A stretch of DNA of 64,000 nucleotides from Thermus filiformis (GTDB taxonomy: Bacteria; Deinococcota; Deinococci; Deinococcales; Thermaceae), in contig NZ_JPSL02000040.1 of assembly GCF_000771745.2 (NCBI RefSeq), positions 372,001-436,000 on the forward strand. The letters are read 5' to 3'. Within the stretch, counting starts at the first letter, position 1. Each line of letters begins with the position of its first letter. The notes beneath the pieces are model-generated. The model did no database searches and was not told where the DNA came from. It was given only the letters and a program-made list of their open reading frames with translations. This document shows positions 28,035 to 36,038 of this stretch, in pieces. A program made the translations under genes and the position numbers.

Positions 28035-28137
28035 TACCACCCCATCCAGGCCCCGCGCCAGGATGGGGGCCCCGGTAAAGCCTTTCTCAAGTTTCCTGAC
28101 CGATCCGCATGTGCGAAGGAAACGGCGGAAAAGGGTA
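28035..28137 (+). repeat. Full-length hairpin element, copy between tamB and tdh
   Basis: 103 bp. TACCACCCC begins directly after the tamB TAA stop, then an imperfect stem (CCATCCAGGC / GCCAGGATGG) and GGGGCCCCGGTAAAGCC. A second arm contains GTTTCC ... GGAAAC, then GGCGGAAAAGGGTA. Ends are short imperfect inverted repeats (TACCACCC vs TACCCTTT). The terminal TA forms part of a possible -10 (TAGGAT) for tdh. Confidence 0.75.
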
Positions 28138-28150
28138 GGATACATCCGTT

Positions 28151-29185
28151 ATGCGCGCGCTGGCGAAGACGGAAAGGGCGAGCGGCCTAAGCCTGGTGGA
28201 GGTCCCCAAGCCCACCCCGGGCCCGGGGGAGGTCCTGGTCCGGGTGGAGGCGGCGAGCATCTGCGGGACCGACCTCCACATCTACAAGTGGGACGCCTGG
28301 GCCCAGGGCCGCATCCGCCCGCCCTTGATCACGGGGCACGAGTTCAGCGGGGTGGTGGAGGCGGTGGGCCCCGGGGTGAGAAGGCCCCAGGTGGGGGACC
28401 ATGTGAGCCTGGAGAGCCACGTGGTCTGCCACACCTGCCCCGCCTGCCGGGTGGGGAACGCCCACGTCTGCCTGAACACCGAGATCCTGGGGGTGGACCG
28501 AGACGGCGGGTTTGCCGAGTACGTGGTGGTCCCGGCGGAGAACGCCTGGGTCAACCCCAAGGAGCTGCCCTTTGAGGTGGGGGCTATTCTCGAGCCCTTC
28601 GGGAACGCGGTCCACACGGTCTTCGCGGGGAGCGGGGTCTCGGGCCGGAGCGTCCTCATCACCGGGGCGGGGCCCATCGGCCTGATGGCCACCCTGGTGG
28701 CCCGGGCCAGCGGGGCCGGCCCCATCCTGGTCACGGACGTCAACCCCTACCGCCTGGACTTCGCCCGCCGCCTGGGGGCGGACCGGGTGATCAACCCCCT
28801 GGAGGAGGACCCGGTGGCGGTGGCCCGGGAGATGACCGGGGGTGGGGTGGAGGTGCTTTTGGAGTTCTCGGGGAACGAGCGGGCCATCCACCAGGGGCTT
28901 TCCGCCCTCCTGCCCGGGGGGGAGGCCCGGATCCTGGGCATCCCCTCCGACCCCATCCGCTTTGACCTGGCGGGGGAGCTGGTCATGCGGGGGGTGACCC
29001 TCTTCGGCATCGCGGGCCGCCGCCTCTGGCGGACCTGGATCGAGGGGACGGCCCTGGTCTACTCGGGCCGGGTGGACCTCACCCCCCTCATCACCCACCG
29101 CCTGCCCATGAGCCGCTACCAGGAGGCCTTTGAGCTTTTGGCCTCCGGACGGGCGGTCAAGGTCATCCTGGACCCCAAAGCCTGA
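28151..29185 (+). CDS. tdh: L-threonine 3-dehydrogenase (zinc alcohol dehydrogenase family)
   Basis: A 344-residue MDR-superfamily enzyme oxidising threonine to 2-amino-3-ketobutyrate with NAD. Catalytic-zinc ligands are in [13 protein letters not shown] and GHEFSGVV. Structural-zinc cysteines are in [15 protein letters not shown]. The Rossmann motif is GAGPIGLMA near residue 176. The KWD motif after the first zinc ligand and the [13 protein letters not shown] block favour threonine dehydrogenase over other MDR members. No kbl gene follows, so glycine formation must rely on a gene elsewhere. The promoter may partly derive from the repeat element. Confidence 0.9.
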   Translation: MRALAKTERASGLSLVEVPKPTPGPGEVLVRVEAASICGTDLHIYKWDAWAQGRIRPPLITGHEFSGVVEAVGPGVRRPQVGDHVSLESHVVCHTCPACRVGNAHVCLNTEILGVDRDGGFAEYVVVPAENAWVNPKELPFEVGAILEPFGNAVHTVFAGSGVSGRSVLITGAGPIGLMATLVARASGAGPILVTDVNPYRLDFARRLGADRVINPLEEDPVAVAREMTGGGVEVLLEFSGNERAIHQGLSALLPGGEARILGIPSDPIRFDLAGELVMRGVTLFGIAGRRLWRTWIEGTALVYSGRVDLTPLITHRLPMSRYQEAFELLASGRAVKVILDPKA

Positions 29186-29228
29186 GGCCCCGGTGCCCCC
29201 TGGCCTGGCTCGAGCCGGCGCGGGGTGC

Positions 29229-29234
29229 TATAAC
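29229..29234 (+). promoter_or_regulatory. -10 element TATAAC of a leaderless promoter (sugar dehydrogenase)
   Basis: TATAAC then 6 nt then ATG 29241; no ribosome-binding site fits between, so the transcript probably begins at the start codon. Confidence 0.65.
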
Positions 29235-29240
29235 GGGTGC

Positions 29241-30287
29241 ATGGGCAAAAGGGCGCTCTTTTTGGCCCTCCTCCTGGGCCTGGCCCAGGCCCGGGTGGAG
29301 GAGGTGGTGGGGGGCCTCGAGGTCCCCTGGGCCCTGGCCTTCCTCCCCGACGGGGCGATGCTGGTCACGGAGCGGCCGGGCCGGGTGCGGCTCGTCCAGG
29401 GGGGGCAGGTCCATACCTATCTGGAGCTTCCCGTCTACGCCCGGGGGGAGTCCGGGCTTCTGGGCCTGGCCCTCCACCCGGCCTTCCCCCGCGTCCCCTA
29501 CGTCTACGTCTACCGGACGGTGCTCGAGGGGGGCCGCCTGCGCAACCAGGTCCTCCGCCTGCGCCACCTGGGGGAGCGGGGGGTGGTGGACCGGGTGGTC
29601 CTGGACGGGATCCCCGCCGCCGAGCACGGCCTCCACTCGGGGGGGCGGATCGCCTTCGGGCCGGACGGCCACCTCTACGTGACCACGGGGGAGGTCTACC
29701 AGCGGGAGCTGGCCCAGGACCTCGCCTCCTTGGGGGGGAAGATCCTCCGGATCACCCCGGAGGGGGAGGCCGCCCCCCAAAACCCCTTCCTGGGCCGGCC
29801 CGGGGCCCGGCCCGAGATCTACTCCTACGGCCACCGGAACCCCCAGGGCCTGGCCTGGGGGGAGGGGGCCCTCTTCTCCAGCGAGCATGGGCCGAGCGGG
29901 GAGCAGGGCTTCGGCCACGACGAGGTCAACCTCATCCTCCCGGGGGGGAACTACGGCTGGCCCCGGGTGGTGGGCCAGGCCCGCGACCCCCGCTACCAGG
30001 ACCCCCTGTACGTCTGGCCCGCAGGCTTCCCCCCCGGCAACCTGGCCTACCTGAGGGGGAGCCTGTACGTGGCCGGGCTGCGCGGGGAGGCCCTGGTGCG
30101 GCTGGACCTGAGGAAGGAGGGGGGAGGCTACCGGGTCCTGCGGGCGGAGACGGTCCTTTCCGGCTACGGGCGGCTGAGGGAGGTCCAGGTGGGGCCGGAC
30201 GGGGCCCTGTACCTCACCACCTCCAACCGGGACGGGCGGGGCCGGGTGCGGGCGGGGGACGACCGCATCCTCCGCTTCCTGCCGTAG
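29241..30287 (+). CDS. PQQ-dependent sugar dehydrogenase (glucose/sorbosone dehydrogenase family)
   Basis: A 348-residue secreted six-bladed propeller protein related to soluble aldose sugar dehydrogenases. A signal peptide (MGKRALFLALLLGLAQA) precedes VEEVVGGLEVPWALAFLPDG, a typical family start. Further motifs are ESGLLGLALHPAF, LHSGGRIAFGPDGHLYVTTGE and YGHRNPQGLAW, where the His and Arg residues contact PQQ and calcium in characterised homologues. Natural substrate is unknown. No PQQ synthesis genes are nearby. The ATG 29241 is fixed by the leaderless promoter and the signal peptide. Confidence 0.88.
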   Translation: MGKRALFLALLLGLAQARVEEVVGGLEVPWALAFLPDGAMLVTERPGRVRLVQGGQVHTYLELPVYARGESGLLGLALHPAFPRVPYVYVYRTVLEGGRLRNQVLRLRHLGERGVVDRVVLDGIPAAEHGLHSGGRIAFGPDGHLYVTTGEVYQRELAQDLASLGGKILRITPEGEAAPQNPFLGRPGARPEIYSYGHRNPQGLAWGEGALFSSEHGPSGEQGFGHDEVNLILPGGNYGWPRVVGQARDPRYQDPLYVWPAGFPPGNLAYLRGSLYVAGLRGEALVRLDLRKEGGGYRVLRAETVLSGYGRLREVQVGPDGALYLTTSNRDGRGRVRAGDDRILRFLP

Positions 30288-30297
30288 ACTCAGGGCC

Positions 30298-31290
30298 GTG
30301 GAGCGCGTCTTGCCCTTCCGCGAGGATCTGAAAAACGGCACCTTCTGGCTTCTGGACCAGAGGAGGCTTCCCTTTGAGGAGGTCTGGGTCCCGGTCCGGA
30401 CCGGGCGGGAGATGGCCGAGGCCATCCGGCAGATGGTGGTCCGGGGGGCCCCGGCCATCGGGGTCTCGGCCGCCTTCGGCCTGGTCCTGGCCCACCTGGC
30501 CGGCGAGGACCTCGAGGAGGCGGACCGCCTCCTCCGCCAAAGCCGCCCCACCGCGGTCAACCTCTTCTACGCCCTGGACCGGCTGAGGCCCTTTTGGGGC
30601 GACCTCGAGGCCACCCTCCAGACCGCCTACGCCCTCTGGCACGAGGTGGAGGAGACGGAGGCCGCCATCAGCCGCTTCGGGAGCGAGGTCCTCCTGGGCC
30701 AGGTCCTCACCCACTGCAACACCGGCCCCCTGGCCACCGGGGGGTACGGGACGGCCCTGGGGGCGATCGTGGAGGGCTTCCGAAGGGGGAGGGTGCGGCA
30801 CGTCTGGGTGGACGAGACGCGGCCCTACCTCCAGGGGGCCCGGCTCACCGCCTGGGAGCTCATGCGGGCGGGGGTGCCCGCCACCTTGGTCACGGACAAC
30901 ATGGCGGGCTTCCTCATGGGGCGGAAGGAGGTGGACGCGGTGGTGGTGGGGGTGGACCGGATGGCCCTGAACGGGGACTTCGCCAACAAGATCGGCACCT
31001 ACGCCCTGGCCGTTTTGGCCCACCACCACGGGGTGCCCTTCTACGCGGCCCTGCCCCTCTCCTCCGTGGACCCGAACCTGGAGAGCGGGGAAGGGATCCC
31101 CATTGAGGAGCGGCCCGCCCAGGAGGTGACCCACCTCATGGGCCGCCCCATCGCCCCGGAGGGCTTTCCTGCCTACCACCCCGCCTTTGACGTGACCCCC
31201 CACACCCTCCTCACGGGCATCATCACGGAGAAGGGGGTGATCTACCCGCCCTTCCATGAGGGGCTCCGACGGGCTTTGGGCCTTCTTTGA
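30298..31290 (+). CDS. mtnA: Methylthioribose-1-phosphate isomerase
   Basis: A 330-residue enzyme of the methionine salvage pathway isomerising 5-methylthioribose-1-phosphate to the ribulose form. Key motifs are VRGAPAIGVSAAFGL, the catalytic cysteine in LTHCNTGPLATGGYGTALG, and the catalytic Asp in LVTDNMAGFLM. GADR-like VVGVDRMALNGDFANKIGTY completes the family pattern and separates it from eIF2B-alpha proteins. Start GTG at 30298, preceded by TAGACT (30285-30290) at leaderless spacing. It overlaps comF by 35 bp. Confidence 0.95.
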   Translation: MERVLPFREDLKNGTFWLLDQRRLPFEEVWVPVRTGREMAEAIRQMVVRGAPAIGVSAAFGLVLAHLAGEDLEEADRLLRQSRPTAVNLFYALDRLRPFWGDLEATLQTAYALWHEVEETEAAISRFGSEVLLGQVLTHCNTGPLATGGYGTALGAIVEGFRRGRVRHVWVDETRPYLQGARLTAWELMRAGVPATLVTDNMAGFLMGRKEVDAVVVGVDRMALNGDFANKIGTYALAVLAHHHGVPFYAALPLSSVDPNLESGEGIPIEERPAQEVTHLMGRPIAPEGFPAYHPAFDVTPHTLLTGIITEKGVIYPPFHEGLRRALGLL

Positions 31291-31885
31291 GGGCCTTTTG
31301 GGCCACGCCTGCCCGGGGTGCGGGGGGCGGTTGGACCGGCCCCTCCTCTGCTCGGCTTGCCGGGCGGGGCTCAGGCCGCAAAGGGCCTGGCTTTACGGGG
31401 CCGAGGCGGTCTATCTGGGCTCCTACGCCCGCTTTGGGGGGCTGGCCCGGGCCTTGAAGTACCGGGGAAGGAGGGGCCTGGCGGAGCTTCTGGCCGCGCC
31501 CTTGGCCGAGGGGGCCTCGAGCTGGGCCCTGGAGGGGGTGACCTGGGTCCCCGGCCTTTGGCACCGGACCCTCCTGCGGGGCCACCACCCCCCCGAGGTC
31601 CTGGCCCAGGCCCTGGCCCGCGCCCTGGGCCTCCCCCACGCTCCCCTCCTCCTCCGGGTCCGCTACGCCCCCAGCCAGGTCCGGGGCCGGAGGCAGGCCC
31701 TGCCCCTGGACACCTTCCGCCCCCTGGGGAAGGCCCGGGGGAGCTGGCTTCTTGTGGACGACGTCCTCACCTCGGGGGCCACCTTTTTGCGGGCCCGCTC
31801 CGCCCTTTTGGAGGCTGGGGTGGAGCGGGTCTACGGGGCCTTCATCGCCCTGAAGAGGGAGGCCCTGGGCCCGTTCGTGGACTGA
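31256..31885 (+). CDS. comF: ComF-family phosphoribosyltransferase-like protein
   Basis: A 209-residue ComF/GntX-type protein with an N-terminal zinc finger (CPGCGGRLDRPLLCSACRAG, about residues 18-37) and a PRTase domain. The PRPP-binding loop is LLVDDVLTSGATFLRA near residue 165. ComF acts in DNA uptake for natural transformation in several bacteria, including late ssDNA handling; Thermus is highly transformable. The start lies 35 bp inside mtnA, suggesting coupling, and lacks a clear ribosome-binding site. No other competence genes are adjacent. Confidence 0.87.
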   Translation: MRGSDGLWAFFEGLLGHACPGCGGRLDRPLLCSACRAGLRPQRAWLYGAEAVYLGSYARFGGLARALKYRGRRGLAELLAAPLAEGASSWALEGVTWVPGLWHRTLLRGHHPPEVLAQALARALGLPHAPLLLRVRYAPSQVRGRRQALPLDTFRPLGKARGSWLLVDDVLTSGATFLRARSALLEAGVERVYGAFIALKREALGPFVD

Positions 31886-32095
31886 TTTGCACCGGGGCCC
31901 CCGTCCCAGCGCAAGCTGGGACGGGGTGGTATGGTCCATTCTGGTTTGGGCCACGCTGAGGGGTGGGGGGGCGTGCTAGGCTAGTACCACCCTGGCTTTC
32001 GCCGAGCTGGGGGTAATACCACCCCATCCAGGCCCTGCGCCAGGATGGGGGCCCCGGTAAAGCCTTCCCCGGGCTTTTTACAGGAAAGGGGGTTT
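31886..32095. repeat. Cluster of three intergenic element copies (comF - DUF4258 gap)
   Basis: Three pieces occupy this 212-bp gap. (a) 31890-31931 is inverted, with perfect stem GTCCCAGC/GCTGGGAC, ending GGGTGGTA. (b) 31985-32013 is a short degenerate copy, TACCACCC..., preceded by TAG. (c) 32017 to about 32095 is a forward copy preceded by TAA, with hairpin CCATCCAGGC/GCCAGGATGG and GGGGCCCCGGTAAAGCC; its right arm is degenerate but supplies GGAAAGGGGG before the next gene. Confidence 0.65.
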
Positions 32096-32097
32096 CC

Positions 32098-32490
32098 ATG
32101 AAGAAGCTCCGCCGCCTGGAAGACCTCCTCCCCCACATCCGCGAAGGGCGCTACCGGCTGGGTCCGCACGTGGCCAAGCACATGCTCCAGGAGGGCTTCA
32201 CCGAGTGGGACGTGCTCAGGGCCCTCGAGTGGGGCCGGGAGCTCGCCGTATACCCCGAGGACCAGAGGATGCTCGTCCTGGGCTACATGGTCTTCCCGCC
32301 CCGGCTCCGGCTTCCCTTGCACGTGGTCCTGGAGTACGCCACCCCCCGGTACGTCACCCTGGTCACCGCCTTCATCCCCAAGGACCCCCACCGGGTCTAC
32401 TCCCGAAGCCGCCTGGCCGCCCTCCTGCGCTTTGACGGCGCCCTCGAGGAGGTGCGCTACACCGGCCCCAAGGACCGCTACCCCGCCTAA
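32098..32490 (+). CDS. Small protein resembling DUF4258
   Basis: 130 residues. The pattern GPHVAKHMLQEGFTEWDVLRALEWG, a later YPEDQRMLVLGYM, and LPLHVVLEYATPRYVTLVTAFIPKDP resemble the DUF4258 fold (conserved His, an EGxxxxDV helix, and a terminal strand with TxFxP). Such proteins are small, usually of unknown function and sometimes toxin-like. I see no antitoxin partner. Repeat elements lie directly upstream, and the 3' end overlaps ribF by 4 bp in convergent orientation. Assignment is by pattern only. Confidence 0.55.
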   Translation: MKKLRRLEDLLPHIREGRYRLGPHVAKHMLQEGFTEWDVLRALEWGRELAVYPEDQRMLVLGYMVFPPRLRLPLHVVLEYATPRYVTLVTAFIPKDPHRVYSRSRLAALLRFDGALEEVRYTGPKDRYPA

Positions 32491-33371
32491 AGGCCGAAGT
32501 ACCGCAGGGCCTCCTCGCGGTCCTTGGCCAGCTGGGCCTTGAGCTCCTCGAGGGAGGCGAAGCGCCGCTCCTCCCGGAGCTTCTTCAAGAACTCCACCCG
32601 GACCTCCTCCCCGTAGAGGTCCCCGCTGAAGCCGAAGAGGTGGACCTCGAGCCGGAGGGGCCCCTCCCCCAGGGTGGGCCGGACGCCCACGTTGGCCATG
32701 CCGAAGAAGCTTCCCCTTGGGGTGTGGGCCCGGACCGCGTAGACCCCGGGGGGGAGGAGCTTCTTTGGGGGCAGGGCCAGGTTGAGGGTGGGGAAGCCCA
32801 GCCTCCGCCCCATCTTCTCCCCCTCCACCACCACCCCCCGGGCGGCGTAGGGCCGGCCCAGGAGGTGGCGGGCCTCCTCCACCCGCCCCTCCTTGAGGAG
32901 GTCCCGGATGCGGCTGGACTTGACCGGCCCCCCCAGGAGGGAAAGGAGGGGGACGGTCCGCACCGGGGCCACCCTTTCCAGGTCCTCGGGCCCCCCGGCG
33001 CGGCCTTGGCCGAAGCGGAAGTCCTCCCCCACGTAGAGGAGGCGGGCCTCCAGGGCCTTTAGGTCCTCCAGGAACTCCTCCTTGGAGCGGCGGGCGAAGG
33101 CCTCGTTGAAGGGGACCACGAGCACCAGCTCCGCCCCCGCCTGCCAGAGGGCCTCCACCTTCTCCGAGACCTCGCTCAAGAACCCCTCCCCCCGGGTGAA
33201 GACCTTGCTGGGGGGGTCAAAGGTGTAGACCAAAAGGGGGAGGCGGAGGGCCTTGGCCTCCTCCTTGGCCAGGTGGAGGAGGTGCTGGTGGCCCAGGTGG
33301 ACCCCGTCAAAGGAGCCCACCGCCACCACCTTAGGCCCCTGGGGGACGTCAGCGACCTCGGTGAAGAGCAT
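32487..33371 (-). CDS. ribF: Bifunctional riboflavin kinase / FAD synthetase
   Basis: A 294-residue enzyme making FMN from riboflavin and then FAD. The N-terminal nucleotidyltransferase domain carries VGSFDGVHLGHQHLL (residues 17-31). The C-terminal kinase domain shows RPYAARGVVVEGEKMGRRLG and FPTLNL, with substrate-binding Thr and Asn. Length is normal. It overlaps the upstream Nudix gene by 23 bp, so the two are co-transcribed. No FMN riboswitch-like leader is evident in front of the pair. Confidence 0.94.
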   Translation of the reverse strand: MLFTEVADVPQGPKVVAVGSFDGVHLGHQHLLHLAKEEAKALRLPLLVYTFDPPSKVFTRGEGFLSEVSEKVEALWQAGAELVLVVPFNEAFARRSKEEFLEDLKALEARLLYVGEDFRFGQGRAGGPEDLERVAPVRTVPLLSLLGGPVKSSRIRDLLKEGRVEEARHLLGRPYAARGVVVEGEKMGRRLGFPTLNLALPPKKLLPPGVYAVRAHTPRGSFFGMANVGVRPTLGEGPLRLEVHLFGFSGDLYGEEVRVEFLKKLREERRFASLEELKAQLAKDREEALRYFGL

Positions 33372-33828
33372 ACAAGACCCCGACGAGCCCGGTGGCGGAG
33401 AACTCCACCTCGCCCCGCTGGTGGCGCGCCAGGGCCTCCTCCGGGCGCATCCAGACCACCTCCAGCGCCTCGTCCTCGTCCGGGGTGGCCTCCAGGGGGG
33501 CTAGGTCCTCCGCCAGAAAGACGTGGCAGACCTCATCGGTGAAGCCCGGGGAGACGTAGAACCGGAAGAGGTAGGTGAGCCGCCCCGCAAGGCCCGCTTC
33601 TTCCGCGAGCTCCCGCCTGGCCGCCTCCAAAGGGGTCTCCCCCTCCTCTATGAGCCCGGCGGGAAGCTCCAGGGGCCGGCCTCCCACCGCCACCCGGTCC
33701 TGCCGCACGAAGAGCATCTCCTCGCCCCGGAAGGCGATCACGGCCACCGCGGGCTTGTGCTCCACGATCTCGTACCGGCCCTCGAGGGCCAGGTTCAGGA
33801 TGCGGCCCCGGTACAGGTATTCCCTCAC
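33349..33828 (-). CDS. Nudix hydrolase, probable ADP-ribose pyrophosphatase
   Basis: 159 residues with a complete Nudix box (GLIEEGETPLEAARRELAEE then AGL, around residues 57-79). The typical ADP-ribose pyrophosphatase context follows, with LFRFYVSPGFTDEVCHVFLAEDL downstream and a catalytic-loop Glu-rich segment (TPDEDEALEVVWM). ADP-ribose hydrolysis to AMP and ribose-5-phosphate is the likely role by similarity to the NudF group. The start is 64 bp away from an intergenic element and the 3' end overlaps ribF. Confidence 0.87.
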   Translation of the reverse strand: MREYLYRGRILNLALEGRYEIVEHKPAVAVIAFRGEEMLFVRQDRVAVGGRPLELPAGLIEEGETPLEAARRELAEEAGLAGRLTYLFRFYVSPGFTDEVCHVFLAEDLAPLEATPDEDEALEVVWMRPEEALARHQRGEVEFSATGLVGVLYALHRGR

Positions 33829-33891
33829 CCCTTCATCTTACCAGCGCCGAACCCCAAGAAGGCCTTGGGCACGGCCCCTTTGGGCGCCTAA

Positions 33892-33995
33892 TACCCTTTT
33901 CCGCTGTTTCCTTCACGTACGAGGGTCCGTAAGTGAAGCTTGGGAAAGGCTTTACCGGGGCCCCCATCCTGGCGCGGGGCCTGGATGGGGTGGTA
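33892..33995 (-). repeat. Full-length hairpin element, inverted copy with TAA duplication
   Basis: 104 bp. Minus-strand reading gives TACCACCCCATCCAGGC, then GCGCCAGGATGGGGGCCCC, GGTAAAGCCTTTCCC, a second arm with GTGAAG...GGAAACAGCGG and the end AAAAGGGTA. The same TAA flanks both sides (33889-33891 and 33996-33998), consistent with a 3-bp target duplication. It is nearly identical to the copy at 28035-28137 in the hairpin half and diverges in the right arm. Confidence 0.8.
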
Positions 33996-34001
33996 TAAAT
34001 A

Positions 34002-34029
34002 CCCCACCCCAGTTTGCGCTGGGGTGGGG
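34002..34029 (-). terminator. Terminator after the pentaheme cytochrome gene
   Basis: A perfect 11-bp stem (CCCCACCCCAG / CTGGGGTGGGG) with a 6-nt loop is followed on the minus strand by TATTTATA. It lies 15 bp beyond the cytochrome stop codon, so it probably ends that transcript. Confidence 0.65.
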
Positions 34030-34043
34030 CGACCGGAAAGACC

Positions 34044-35150
34044 TTACTGCCGGAGGGCCTCTATGGTGGCGGTGAGGACGGCCCGGGTGAAGCTGGGGTT
34101 GTGGACGCCCTTGCTCCCGTCGTTGGAGATCAGGAGGTAGTTCCAGCTGGCCCGGACGATGGGGTCAGAGGTGGGGAAGACGGGCTTGCCCTGGGCGTTC
34201 TTGATGTCCCCGAGCTGGCTGATCAGGACGCTTCCGTCCGTGAGGGTCATCCGGAAGGCGATCTGGCCCGCCACGCTCATGACCTCCACCCGGTAGACCG
34301 GAGCCTTCACCGGTACGTTCTCCGTGAACTTGCCCGTGTTCGGGTCGTAGGCCCGGACAGTCTTGATCTCGTCCCGCACCTTCAGGACCCGGGCGTTGAT
34401 CTGGCTCCGGAGGAGGGAGAGGAGGTGCTCGGTGTTCTCCTGGACCATCTCCTCGGTGTACTTGGCCCCGTGGCAGGAGGCGCAGAGGTTCTCCGGCACC
34501 TTGAAGGTGTGCCGGGTGTAGTCCCCCTCGTGCAGGGTCATGTGGCAGGTGGTGCAGGAGTTCCCGGTGAAGAAGGCGTGGGGGTTCGGCCACTCCTTGG
34601 TGTCGTCCACGAAGAAGGCGTTCTTACCCAAAAGGACGTCCCCCTGGCTCGAGGCGTGGGGGTAGGTGTAGCGGCCGGGGTCCTGGGTGTTCCAGACGAT
34701 GCGGCCGTTGCGGGTGTTGTGGCAGGTGATGCAGAGCGCCCCCTCGCCCACCGCGGTGGCCTTGAAGCCGGCGGGAAGCATGGGGGTGTCGTGGACGATG
34801 CGCAGGTCCCCGTCCTCCGTGTGGCAGGCGGCGCACCCCACGGGCTTGACCTTATCCTTGGTCAGCCCCAGGCCCTGCAGGTAAGGGATGTCCGCGGGGG
34901 AGCCGTCCGGCTTGGTCAGGTTGCCGGGGTTGTTCCGCTTGGTGAGCTGCTCCACCCAGGCCACGAAGCCCTGCTCGCTGTGGCAGCGGGCGCAGTGGGC
35001 GGCGTTTGCGCCCCGCACCTCCACCGTGGCCTCCTGGAGGGTGGCCTGGTTGTTGTGGCCGCTTTTCTCCCACTCCTTCTGGATGGCCTCCTTATCCGCC
35101 ACGGCGAACAGGAGACCAAAGCCGAGGATGAGGGGCCAGAAGCGTTTCAT
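34044..35150 (-). CDS. Pentaheme c-type cytochrome, secreted
   Basis: A 368-residue protein with a signal peptide (MKRFWPLILGFGLLFAVA) and five CxxCH haem sites: C53-H57, C106-H110, C140-H144, C199-H203 and C223-H227. The C-terminal 140 residues have no haem sites and look like a separate beta-rich domain (VYRVEVMSVAGQIAFRMTLT). The spacing does not match the NrfA or NapB patterns I know, so the electron partner is open; an extracytoplasmic redox or extracellular-electron role is possible but unproven. It is a single-gene unit with its own terminator, between the Nudix gene and an unknown membrane protein. Confidence 0.88.
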   Translation of the reverse strand: MKRFWPLILGFGLLFAVADKEAIQKEWEKSGHNNQATLQEATVEVRGANAAHCARCHSEQGFVAWVEQLTKRNNPGNLTKPDGSPADIPYLQGLGLTKDKVKPVGCAACHTEDGDLRIVHDTPMLPAGFKATAVGEGALCITCHNTRNGRIVWNTQDPGRYTYPHASSQGDVLLGKNAFFVDDTKEWPNPHAFFTGNSCTTCHMTLHEGDYTRHTFKVPENLCASCHGAKYTEEMVQENTEHLLSLLRSQINARVLKVRDEIKTVRAYDPNTGKFTENVPVKAPVYRVEVMSVAGQIAFRMTLTDGSVLISQLGDIKNAQGKPVFPTSDPIVRASWNYLLISNDGSKGVHNPSFTRAVLTATIEALRQ

Positions 35151-35191
35151 ACCGCACCTCCGCCCTCATTCTTACCCGTGAGCGTGGCGTG

Positions 35192-35998
35192 TCAAGGGTA
35201 AGATGTCCCTCCCCGCAGGCGGTTGTAGAGGAAGAGGCCCAGATAGGCCAGGCCCAGCTCCGGGCTTGGCCTAAAGGTGAGGCTCAGGGCGAAGGCGTGG
35301 AAGAGGAGGGCCTCGAGGGCGGCCAGGGGCCTCCTCCGCCACAGGCCGAGCCAGGGCCTCCCTTGCCGCAGGGCCAAAAGCCCCAGGTAGGGGAGGTAGG
35401 GCCAGGGGCCCGTCCCCACCCCTAAGGCGGTGAGGCCCAGGCCCAAAAACCCCACCCCCCGCAGGAGGGGCAGGGGGTCGGAAAGGGCGATCCGGTCCCA
35501 GGAGAAGGCCTCCTCCGGCCAGGGGCGGAGGTCCAAAAGGAGCCTTTGCCCCTCGTGCCCCCCCAGGTAGGTCCGGGGATCGGGGGCCCCCAGGGGGAGG
35601 AGGGCCTCGGGCCGCTCCCGGGCCAGGCGGAAGAGGAGGGGGTCCAAAGGCCGCCCGTCCACCAGGAGCCAGGCGTGGGGCCTCCCCGTGAGGAGGAAGC
35701 CCGAGGCCATCTCGAGCCGGTGCCCCCGCTCCAGGAGGAAGGGGGCCCAGTCCTCGGGGGGAAGGGCCTCCAGCTCGCCGAAGCTGCCCCCCTCCAGGGG
35801 GTAGGTCCTGAGGTGAAAGGCCAGCCGGACCCGCTCCCCCGGCCTCACCCTTAGCCGGAGGCGGGGCACCCCCTCCTCAAAGAAGGCCAGAGGGGTGTGG
35901 CTGATCTCCAGCTGGGAGACCTCCTGGCCCGGCCTCGAGGCGGGCAGGGGCAGGACGACCTCCTCGCCGAAGGCGGTGTAGTAGAGAAAGGCCCGCAC
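35192..35998 (-). CDS. Unknown membrane-associated protein
   Basis: 268 residues that I do not recognise. No signal peptide is evident at the N terminus (MRAFLYYTAFGEEVVLPLP). The first 170 residues look beta-rich and soluble (for example RLRLRVRPGERVRLAFHLRT). The C-terminal part has about three hydrophobic segments: LLRGVGFLGLGLTALGVG, PYLPYLGLLAL and ALEALLFHAFALSLTF. It may be an extracytoplasmic or cytoplasmic sensor domain tethered at its C terminus. It is upstream of, and co-directional with, the pentaheme cytochrome, 41 bp apart, but that gene may have its own promoter. Confidence 0.6.
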   Translation of the reverse strand: MRAFLYYTAFGEEVVLPLPASRPGQEVSQLEISHTPLAFFEEGVPRLRLRVRPGERVRLAFHLRTYPLEGGSFGELEALPPEDWAPFLLERGHRLEMASGFLLTGRPHAWLLVDGRPLDPLLFRLARERPEALLPLGAPDPRTYLGGHEGQRLLLDLRPWPEEAFSWDRIALSDPLPLLRGVGFLGLGLTALGVGTGPWPYLPYLGLLALRQGRPWLGLWRRRPLAALEALLFHAFALSLTFRPSPELGLAYLGLFLYNRLRGGTSYP

Positions 35999-36025
35999 CC
36001 TTCCAGCTTACCCGGGGCCTTGCCG

Positions 36026-36031
36026 TAGAAT
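36026..36031 (+). promoter_or_regulatory. -10 element TAGAAT of a leaderless promoter (aminotransferase)
   Basis: TAGAAT then 7 nt then ATG 36039. This spacing favours 36039 over the in-frame ATG at 36030, which overlaps the -10. Confidence 0.6.
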
Positions 36032-36038
36032 GCCCCCC

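Noticed and set aside
32487-33828. FMN riboswitch regulating ribF
   Set aside because: The region upstream of the Nudix-ribF pair lacks the conserved FMN-element motifs; it contains the dispersed intergenic element instead.
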